Positions 57,957-64,000 of a DNA stretch of 64,000 nt are shown one piece after another. The notes under the pieces are model-generated. The model was given only the letters and a program-made list of their open reading frames with translations, was not told the DNA's origin and made no database searches. This DNA comes from Psychrobacter sanguinis (GTDB taxonomy: Bacteria > Pseudomonadota > Gammaproteobacteria > Pseudomonadales > Moraxellaceae). A program made the position numbers and the translations under genes. The DNA is taken from NCBI RefSeq assembly GCF_020736705.1, contig NZ_CP085990.1:3162001-3226000 (forward strand), in the 5' to 3' direction. Numbering within the stretch: the stretch's first letter is position 1; each line of letters opens with the position of its first letter.

Positions 57957-58052
57957 TATAAAACACCTCTACCCTGTTGTCTGCCTGCCATTTTTAATGC
58001 GTAGGCAGACTAAATTAAGCGGTTGAGCGCCATAAGGCCTTAAAGGAGATTT

Positions 58053-58625
58053 ATGAAAACATCACTGCTACTGTTGACTTCTTTGCTAATTACGGTGGGG
58101 CTTAGCGCCTGCAATCCTCCTGAAAAAGACCCTAATATTTTATACAGTGATGAGCACAAAGATCCTATAAAAGAGTTAGAAGTAGATATGCCTAAAGGCA
58201 ACATGTCTTATCAACAGCTATTTTATGTGCCTGTTTATTCAAATATTTATGGTGACGAAGAAAGTCCTAAGGTTATGTTGTCAGCGACTTTGAGTATTCG
58301 CAATACCAGCTTAGATAATAGTTTATATGTGACTAGAATTGATTACTATAATACTCATGGAGACTATGTTCGTCCATATTTGAAAAAATCTATTGAGTTG
58401 CCGCCTATGGGAACACTGAACTATATTGTAGAAAAGAATGACGATACAGGCGGTGATGGTGCTAACTTCGTAGTAGCTATAGAAAGCGAAGCGCAGAGTG
58501 TCTCACCATTAATTGAAGCTATCATGGTTGGTACTTTTAGTAACAAAGCTTTCTCATTCAGTAGCAAAGGCGTTGTTATTCAAGACTCAGCGAAAGATGG
58601 CTATTTTAGTAGTAATAAAAAGTAA
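58053..58625 (+). CDS. DUF3124 lipoprotein
   Basis: A 190-residue lipoprotein: signal with lipobox LSAC at residues 17-20, followed by a DUF3124-like region (QQLFYVPVYSNIYGDEES; LSATLSIRNTSLDNSLYVTRIDYYNTHGDYVRPYL). Function unknown. AAGGAG at 58041-58046 is a strong ribosome site. It follows KtrAB with a 96-base gap and could share its message; a hairpin (GTCTGCCT/AGGCAGAC, 57979-58010) without T run lies between. Confidence 0.85.
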   Translation: MKTSLLLLTSLLITVGLSACNPPEKDPNILYSDEHKDPIKELEVDMPKGNMSYQQLFYVPVYSNIYGDEESPKVMLSATLSIRNTSLDNSLYVTRIDYYNTHGDYVRPYLKKSIELPPMGTLNYIVEKNDDTGGDGANFVVAIESEAQSVSPLIEAIMVGTFSNKAFSFSSKGVVIQDSAKDGYFSSNKK

Positions 58626-58700
58626 CCTCTCTAAGCCGACGCTACTAGCGATTAATTTGATAGTATAGTTTATAGGTTATATATCAATGGTATTACACCC

Positions 58701-58732
58701 AAAAAACTCAGCAAATAAGCTGAGTTTTTTTA
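58701..58732. terminator. Terminator after the DUF3124 gene
   Basis: Stem AAAAAACTCAGC/GCTGAGTTTTTT (58701-58712 and 58719-58730) around AAATAA; usable from both sides. Confidence 0.9.
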
Positions 58733-58759
58733 TAAACAAGTAGATTTTTAAACGTTTAC

Positions 58760-59523
58760 TTAAGCAATTATAGAACAATTCAATACGTCTTCAACAGAGC
58801 AGTTTTCAACCATTAGATAACTTTGATTGGTCAAAGCAACGCTGACATTTGACCCATTTTGACTGGTCTGACTGATTAGATTATTCATATCCGTAAATAA
58901 CTCGGATGAAAACTGTAGCACATCCTGGTAACCCGCATCGTTATTAAAGTCTGCAATAACATCATTGCCCGATAGGCTATCGATGACAAACGTATCGTTA
59001 CCCACGCCGCCAATTAAGATATCATCCCCTAATCCGCCGTTTAACACGTCGTCGCCTTCAGCACCATAGATACGGTCATTGCCTTCCAGTCCGTAAATCA
59101 CGTCGTCACCACGGCCACCATGTAGAATATCTGCTGCGTCTGTGCCGTTAATAGTATCATTGCCTTCACGACCGAAAACAATTTCACCCATTAACGTATC
59201 ATTACCTTCAGTTCCTTCGACATGGTCTAAGAATTCTTTATCGCCATTGTCAGTGTGTTTTATTAAAAAACGATGATCAATAAGACCGGCATCGGTTATT
59301 TCATAGTTATTGGTATGGCTGTTAATCTCTTTTTGGAAACTGACTGACTCTACATTCTCTGCTTCGACCAGATTAACACCATCTTTGTCTATGAAAAATA
59401 GAGTGTCATCTGTCATTTTATAGACATCCCAATCATCACCTCTACCTGCAACACGTACTTCATCTATACCAAAATTGCCATCAATATGATCGACGCCAAT
59501 GCCAGCCTTGATAGTGTCATTAC
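58760..59523 (-). pseudogene. C-terminal RTX half of an interrupted family I.3-type lipase
   Basis: Downstream fragment of the lipase gene cut by the IS. Beginning at 59521 the frame reads NDTIKAGIG and continues into a stretch with RTX nonapeptides (GNDTL, GNDTINGTD, GDDVIYGLEGNDRIYGAEGDDVLNGG, GVGNDTFVID) and a C-terminal hydrophobic end (SIIA) typical of uncleaved type I secretion signals. The fragment has no start of its own with a ribosome site upstream except an internal ATG at 59416. It is in frame with the N-terminal fragment once the IS and one CTAA copy are removed. Confidence 0.9.
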
Positions 59524-59568
59524 CTAATGTAAATACCCCATTCTTAACACAACATCATCGTAGAATAA

Positions 59569-60306
59569 TTAAGCCACCTGCCTGTACTCAGCAGGTGTCA
59601 TATCATTAAGTGAATCATGGGGTCTTTCGGTGTTATAAACCTTGATCCAATCCTCAGTCAGCTTACTAACCTCGTTTAAATTGTTGAAAAGGTAGCAGTC
59701 TAAAACCTCATTACGATAACTGCGATTAAACCGTTCAATATAAGCATTCTGATAAGGACAGCCAGGCTCGATATAGTCAATATAGATGCCGTGAGCTGAT
59801 GCCCAATCAGTGAATGTGCTAGATGTAAACTCACTGCCGTTATCCACACGAATTTGCTTAGGATAGCCATGCCACTCGGCTAGCTGGTCAAGGTAGCGAA
59901 TTACTCGGAGTGAAGGCATACTGGTACAAATATCAATGCCTAATACTTCACGGTTGTAATCATCAATCACATTAAAGGTTCGAAAGCGAATATTGTTGTG
60001 CAGCTTATCGCTCATAAAGTCCATAGACCAAGTATGACCCAATGCGTTTGGCACACTTAGCGGCTTAGGGTTGCGCGTTGGTAGCCGTCTTTTAGACTTA
60101 CGGCGTAGGTTTAAGTTTAACGCGGTATAAACACGGTGTACTCGCTTGTGATTCCATGAGTAGCCAAGCTTGCGTATACGCTTAAAACACTTTGGGAAAC
60201 CCCAACGATTGTGCTTGTCAGTAAGCTTGTTTAAGACATCAATAATCTCACTATCATCAGGTAGCTTAGGCTTATAGTAGTAAGCGGTTCGACTCATACA
60301 GACCAC
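59569..60306 (-). CDS. IS3-family transposase OrfB (DDE integrase domain)
   Basis: Catalytic half of the transposase. The DDE triad is visible: first Asp in HTWSMDFMSD (about residue 95), second Asp in IRVDNGSEFTS (about 156) and Glu in NAYIERFNRSYRNEVLD (about 192), with the usual D-35-E spacing. The HTH_21-type DDSEIIDVLNKLTDKHNRWGFPKCFKRIR lies near the start. Counted from the GTG at 60306 it is 245 residues; the open frame reaches back to about 60390 and is normally entered by -1 frameshifting from orfA. Confidence 0.93.
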   Translation of the reverse strand: MVCMSRTAYYYKPKLPDDSEIIDVLNKLTDKHNRWGFPKCFKRIRKLGYSWNHKRVHRVYTALNLNLRRKSKRRLPTRNPKPLSVPNALGHTWSMDFMSDKLHNNIRFRTFNVIDDYNREVLGIDICTSMPSLRVIRYLDQLAEWHGYPKQIRVDNGSEFTSSTFTDWASAHGIYIDYIEPGCPYQNAYIERFNRSYRNEVLDCYLFNNLNEVSKLTEDWIKVYNTERPHDSLNDMTPAEYRQVA

Positions 60307-60383
60307 CTGACAACTAACTGCAATGCTGACATCATACTGCGCCTGTAATTCTTGCGCCCAGACTTTGCGCTCGGGTACAGGCG

Positions 60384-60644
60384 CTATAGCTTTTTTATGA
60401 TCTCTTCCTGCATTTGCGCTTTAAGGCTTAAATCAGCATACATCTGTTTAAGCCTACGGTTTTCTTCTTCAAGCTCTTTTAGTCGTTTGACATCAGAGGC
60501 TTCCATACCGCCGTATTTAGACTTCCATTTGTAAAATGTCGAGCTAGCTACCCCGTATTTACGGCACAGCTCTTTAGCAGATATCCCAGCTTCTGCTTCT
60601 TTTAATATTGATACTATTTGGGTCTCGGTCATTCGTTTGCTCAT
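60384..60644 (-). CDS. IS3-family OrfA (helix-turn-helix protein)
   Basis: An 86-residue DNA-binding protein: MTETQIVSILKEAEAGISAKELCRKYGVASSTFYKWKSKYGGM is the HTH_Tnp_1 domain, and RLKELEEENRRLKQMYADLSL is the leucine-zipper coil. It binds the IS ends. Its last codons overlap the slippery run A-AAA-AAG at 60396-60390. Confidence 0.93.
   Translation of the reverse strand: MSKRMTETQIVSILKEAEAGISAKELCRKYGVASSTFYKWKSKYGGMEASDVKRLKELEEENRRLKQMYADLSLKAQMQEEIIKKL
60390..60396 (-). other. Programmed -1 frameshift site between orfA and orfB
   Basis: Minus-strand heptamer A AAA AAG followed by CTATAG, the orfA stop. A -1 shift here continues as AIAPVPERKVWAQELQ and joins the OrfB frame without interruption, giving the OrfAB transposase. 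Confidence 0.85.
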
Positions 60645-60710
60645 ATTAAAACTCCTTATGGGTATTTTATAAGAAATTCTACGTTTGAGCTGTGTTATTT
60701 TAGGGGATAG

Positions 60711-61826
60711 TTACACTAACCCTGCATCAATATAATCATAATTACTACCGCCAGCAATTAAATCATCAAACTTACTCCCTACTAAAAACGCGGAAGAGCC
60801 ATAATGACTAGACGTTGTTGTCGCATAATCTTCAACCCACGTAGTACTTCTAGCTACAGCGGATAATTCAGCCACCACTACAGTGCTGTCCATTTTAGTG
60901 TCTTCATAAAAAGAGGAGTCGATAACTCTTGATATAGCATCAGTAGCTACCCCTTGATTATGGGCAAACCATCCTGTTGCTACGTTTAGTAGTGAAAAAG
61001 GGCTTAAATTCCAAATAAGCGGCGACGCATACACATCATTAAATAAAACGAAATTATCAACAGAGCTGCTAAATTCTTTATCTGGGTTAATTAAACCAAA
61101 GTCTGTGGCCTGTAATGCACCAACAAAGCTCGTCTCATCACCGGTGATGCGATGTACCACATCGTTTTCGTAACCGACATTTAGCACCACATCAGAATTA
61201 TCATAAATCGTTGGCACAGCAAAGGCTAGATAATCCGAATCCTTAAAGAACCCATCTGCTAAATTCTCACGTTCAGCGGCCAATACATTAGCCACTGCAG
61301 CCCCTAAACTATAGCCACTTATTACGACATCGCTACCTTGAAGACCATTGCTTTCAGCAAACTGTTGGACTACTTTAAGAATAGGATCAAACAGCTCAAC
61401 ACCTTCACGGCTATTGAGGTTGGTATAGTCAATAAGATCTGCTAAGCCATTGGTACCTGCGGCATCAAAGTTAATACGAACCAAATCGCCCGCTTCATTA
61501 TATTGACCAAAGATTTTAGCTTGAGGACCTTCGAAGACAGTCCCTAAAAAAAAGCTAGGAATGGTAAAAAATCCTGAATTATCTACAGAATCTGGACTGA
61601 GACCTAAATCAGTAGCGGTTAATTCTGTCCACCCATCAGGAATACGCAGGTTAACCTCACTGGCCAATAAATCACCAGTTAGGCTACCTACTGTGTTAAG
61701 CACATCAACACCAGGTATAAATCCCCCAATTTTGAATGAATTAGTATATGCAGATAGTAGACTGATATCTTCTACCAGCTTTGCAGCTTCGTTGCTTGAG
61801 TAATTTTTATAATCGAACATGCCCAT
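60711..61826 (-). pseudogene. N-terminal catalytic part of an RTX lipase truncated by an IS
   Basis: First 371 codons of a family I.3-type lipase. The start MGMFDYKNYS matches such lipases, the nucleophile Ser173 lies in ISGYSLGAAVAN, and NVGYENDVVHRI, FVLFNDVYASPLIWNLSPFSLLN and DSTVVVAELS follow as in Pseudomonas PueB/LipA-type enzymes. The frame runs into the IS: codon 371 becomes Val and TAA follows at 60713-60711, inside the IS end. The RTX repeats and secretion signal are therefore lost from the product. The catalytic domain could still be made but not exported by a type I system. Original length 624 codons. Confidence 0.92.
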
Positions 61827-62597
61827 TTTTTAGCCCTTTTTGAGATTTGAATTCTAGGATTTTTTTTCGATATTGGTGCTAATTTTACGTTTAGAGATTA
61901 AGCAATGAAATGCTAGCAACTATATAAAAAAGAGATAAATCAAAACGTTATGATCTTATATAGAGACCAATTAATAATTTTGCTAATAATCATTAACCTC
62001 TATGAGTATGCCTTACAAAAATGACATTATGAATAAAAATTGAAAAATAAATCAAAAAAACCCTAATATAATCAAGGGATTAGGAGTTATTATAGATAAA
62101 ATAAGGGCTAGAATTTCTTGGAATACGTTGCGTTAGGACAGGTATTTTTCACCCGCAATCGCAGTCATCATCCCCAGATGTATTACTCTCTAATTTAAAG
62201 ACATCTAACAATTGTAAACCAGAGCAAACTGCCTCAATTGATCTCATCTACGTACATGTTTTGAATATGATGTAAGTAATTATAGAAACTTGAATAACAC
62301 ATATGGGCGTGAGTCTTTGTCTCCTCTTTTGCATTACTGACTGCATGCTTAAAGGCAATCATTGCTTGTTGCCAATAATGGGCTTGTTCCTGTTTACAAG
62401 CACTTATTTTATAAACACTTATTTTATTAATAAGTCCTTATTCTATTTTTCAGTCTGTATCCTAGCTTCTTACTGTATTTTGGATTTATCACTCTTTATA
62501 TTAGCCCTTATATTTCATGCCAATTATTACGATTACTTTTAACTCATCAGTATAGAAAAAATAAGCAGAACTAAATAAAAAGAGTCGCATAACCTTA
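61827..62597. other. Long non-coding spacer between the lipase and nitrite reductase genes
   Basis: About 770 AT-rich bases. It should hold the lipase promoter (minus) and the nitrite reductase promoter (plus). A Cys/Phe/Leu-rich open frame at 62303-62542 has no ribosome site or codon pattern and is not called. One terminator-like hairpin lies at 62054-62084. Confidence 0.5.
62054..62084 (-). terminator. Minus-strand terminator-like hairpin with no gene in front
   Basis: Minus-strand CCTAAT-CCCTTGATTAT-ATTAGG (62084-62062 region) followed by GTTTTTTT (62061-62054). No minus-strand gene is seen between here and 62670, so it may be fortuitous or end an unrecognised transcript. Confidence 0.4.
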
Positions 62598-62620
62598 AAC
62601 ATTCATTTAAAGTGAATGTA
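62598..62620 (+). promoter_or_regulatory. NsrR operator upstream of the nitrite reductase gene
   Basis: AACATTCATTT-A-AAGTGAATGTA fits the NsrR 11-1-11 pattern at 16 of 20 positions and is itself a near palindrome (ACATTCA/TGAATGT). Fourteen bases (TTAAACATTCATTT) are identical to the nnrS site. It lies 50 bases before the start codon. Confidence 0.65.
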
Positions 62621-62669
62621 TAGAAAGATCAGTTTCCATATCGGATTAACCTACTTTCTGGAGGATAAT

Positions 62670-64000
62670 ATGCTTATCTCAACCTTAAGAACATTGCCCA
62701 AAAATGCCCCTTCTTATTCTAAGCTAGCACTAGCTTGCTTGTTTGCTATTACCTCCGGTCTGATTGGGTGCGATAAATCAACGCCTGAAAACTCGGCACC
62801 TGACAGTAATGAAAGCACTGCCACAACTACTAGCGGAACCAAAGACTCTAACTCTAATACCCAACAAGGTGAGTTACCCGTTATAGACGCTATCTTAACC
62901 TCAGCACCTCAAGTCCCTCCTCCAACCAATAGAGACTATCCTGCCAAAGTTGTGGTCAAAATGGAGACTGTGGAAAAAGTAATGCGCTTAGCTGATGGGG
63001 TTGAATATAACTTCTGGACTTTTAATGGCTCGGTGCCTGGTAGCTTTATTCGTGTCCGTGAAGGTGATGAAGTTGAGTTCCATCTGTCTAATCATCCAGA
63101 TTCCAAAATGCCGCATAATATCGATTTACACGCGGTAACGGGACCCGGTGGTGGCGCCGCTTCATCTTTCACTTCTCCTGGTCATACTTCAGAGTTTAAC
63201 TTTACTGCCCTAAAGCCTGGTCTGTACGTTTACCACTGCGCCGTTGCGCCCGTAGGAATGCACATTGCCAACGGTATGTACGGTCTTATATTGGTTGAGC
63301 CTAAAGAAGGATTGCCAAAGGTCGATAAAGAATTCTACGTGATGCAAAGTGACTTCTATACCAAAGGCGACTATGGAGACAAAGGCTTACAACCCTTTGA
63401 TATGGAAAAAGCAGTTAAAGAAGATGCGGACTATGTGGTTTTTAATGGCTCAGTCGGCTCTATGACCGGGGATAATGCCTTAAAAGCCAAAGTAGGGGAA
63501 ACTGTGCGCCTATTCGTCGGTAATGGCGGGCCTAACTTAGTTTCATCGTTCCATGTCATCGGAGAGATTTTCGATAAAGTAAATATCGAGGGCGGTTTGT
63601 CTGAAAACCATAGTGTACAAACCACCTTAATACCAGCTGGGGGCGCGGCAATCACTCAATTTAAACTTGATGTACCTGGCGACTACGTGATAGTTGATCA
63701 CTCAATCTTTCGAGCTTTTAACAAAGGCGCTCTCGGTATTCTTTCGGTAGAGGGTCCGGAAGATAAAAAAATCTATTCTGGAAAAGTCAGAGAACAAGTT
63801 TATCTACCTGAGGGGTCAGCGACACAAAGTATCGGCAAAAACGACACACCAAAACCAGAGGTTACTGCTAAAAACTTACAACAGCGCATTAAAATGGGCG
63901 AATCTGTCTATGCCAGTAACTGCGCAGCTTGCCATCAACCTAATGGCACTGGAATACCTAATGCCTTCCCTCCTTTGGCGAAGTCAGACTATCTAAATGC
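62670..64000 (+). CDS. aniA: Copper-containing nitrite reductase (AniA/NirK type) with fused cytochrome c domain, 3' end outside the window
   Basis: Partial; 443 codons are in view. A signal with lipobox (ITSGLIGC, Cys at about residue 34) marks it as an outer-membrane-anchored lipoprotein. Two cupredoxin domains carry the copper ligands: MPHNIDLHA (type 1 and 2 His), [17 protein letters not shown] (type 2 His, type 1 Cys, His, Met) and [10 protein letters not shown] (type 2 His). After the second domain a linker leads to a heme c motif CAACH (63921-63935) with a [17 protein letters not shown] context. The enzyme reduces nitrite to NO in denitrification. TGGAGG at 62659-62664 is the ribosome site. 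It lacks a stop within the window. Confidence 0.95.
   Translation, partial: MLISTLRTLPKNAPSYSKLALACLFAITSGLIGCDKSTPENSAPDSNESTATTTSGTKDSNSNTQQGELPVIDAILTSAPQVPPPTNRDYPAKVVVKMETVEKVMRLADGVEYNFWTFNGSVPGSFIRVREGDEVEFHLSNHPDSKMPHNIDLHAVTGPGGGAASSFTSPGHTSEFNFTALKPGLYVYHCAVAPVGMHIANGMYGLILVEPKEGLPKVDKEFYVMQSDFYTKGDYGDKGLQPFDMEKAVKEDADYVVFNGSVGSMTGDNALKAKVGETVRLFVGNGGPNLVSSFHVIGEIFDKVNIEGGLSENHSVQTTLIPAGGAAITQFKLDVPGDYVIVDHSIFRAFNKGALGILSVEGPEDKKIYSGKVREQVYLPEGSATQSIGKNDTPKPEVTAKNLQQRIKMGESVYASNCAACHQPNGTGIPNAFPPLAKSDYLN

Larger units (their letters stand above)
59528..60715 (-). mobile_element. IS3-family insertion sequence (probable IS407 subgroup), 1188 bp
   Basis: Complete element with TG...CA ends, imperfect terminal inverted repeats of about 40 bases (59528-59566 against 60715-60676; both share TGTAA, CCCC, TAACACA and CGTAGAAT) and a 4-base target duplication CTAA (59524-59527 and 60716-60719). 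It carries overlapping orfA and orfB with a frameshift signal. The 4-base duplication and OrfA type point to the IS407 subgroup. It has inserted in the same orientation as the lipase gene it breaks and looks intact, so it may still move. Confidence 0.95.

Noticed and set aside
59416..59418. ATG at 59416 as the true start of an independent RTX protein
   Set aside because: The frame is open upstream to the IS border and continues the lipase frame across the insertion; the ATG is internal and lacks a ribosome site.
62303..62542. 79-codon open frame before the nitrite reductase gene
   Set aside because: No ribosome site; a hydrophobic Cys/Phe/Ile-rich composition as expected from translated AT-rich spacer; no family resemblance.
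1..64000. CRISPR array
   Set aside because: No regularly spaced direct repeats with unique spacers and no cas genes were seen; the tandem repeats present are short and adjacent.
1..64000. Prophage or genomic island
   Set aside because: No integrase, phage structural genes or attachment duplications beside the tRNA genes; apart from one IS the content is housekeeping.

Overview
The window looks like chromosomal DNA of a moderately AT-rich gammaproteobacterium of the family Moraxellaceae, most likely Psychrobacter or a close relative. This is an inference from protein style and gene order (petABC-sspAB, ubiE-ubiJ-ubiB, trpF-trpB-trpA-accD-folC, a two-domain PPK2 phosphotransferase, NnrS with NsrR and an AniA-type nitrite reductase); no database search was possible. 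Most of the window is housekeeping DNA with short spacers and clear intrinsic terminators.

Layout: 0-4.8 kb holds the cytochrome bc1 operon petABC, sspA-sspB and a TRIC-type membrane protein. 4.9-12.3 kb holds recJ, a small DUF697-like protein, a PiT phosphate transporter, a polyphosphate:AMP phosphotransferase and a conserved unknown. 12.7-16.5 kb is the ubiquinone block ubiE-ubiJ-ubiB. 16.6-23.7 kb carries alr, argF, a hydrolase, rpiA, ilvA, a TonB-C-like periplasmic protein and hslR. 24.0-31.0 kb carries a low-molecular-weight phosphatase, murB, a YdcF protein, ccoS, a TauE/SafE-type protein with a His/Met-rich tail, a DEAD-box helicase, a cold-shock protein and aroQ. 31.2-36.7 kb carries a second ABC1 kinase, a MoeB/ThiF-type enzyme behind a near-perfect Fur box, a possible iron-regulated small RNA, and the nitric-oxide group nnrS, copD-like and nsrR. 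36.9-39.1 kb has an aldehyde dehydrogenase and a tRNA-Val/tRNA-Asp unit with a consensus promoter. 39.3-44.9 kb is a complete type I secretion system (outer membrane channel, ABC exporter, adaptor) with no substrate gene beside it. 45.4-50.9 kb is the folC-accD-trpA-trpB-trpF block. 51.1-58.6 kb has phrB, a DUF4230 protein, proS, a KtrAB potassium system and a DUF3124 lipoprotein. 58.7-61.8 kb is a family I.3-type RTX lipase gene broken by an IS3-family element. The window ends inside a copper nitrite reductase gene with a fused cytochrome c domain.

How parts work together: NsrR, NnrS and the nitrite reductase form a nitrosative-stress/denitrification set. Nearly identical candidate NsrR operators lie upstream of nnrS and of the nitrite reductase gene, 28 kb apart. 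The type I exporter is the natural route for RTX proteins, but the one RTX lipase in view has lost its repeats and C-terminal signal to the IS insertion. Removing the IS and one 4-bp target duplication restores a single 624-codon frame across an RTX repeat, so the original gene can be reconstructed exactly. The phosphate transporter and polyphosphate enzyme are adjacent, with a candidate PhoB box upstream and a structured leader on the transporter gene. Several housekeeping proteins (UbiE, RecJ, PhrB, the ABC exporter, NsrR) carry polar low-complexity insertions or tails not usual for their families.
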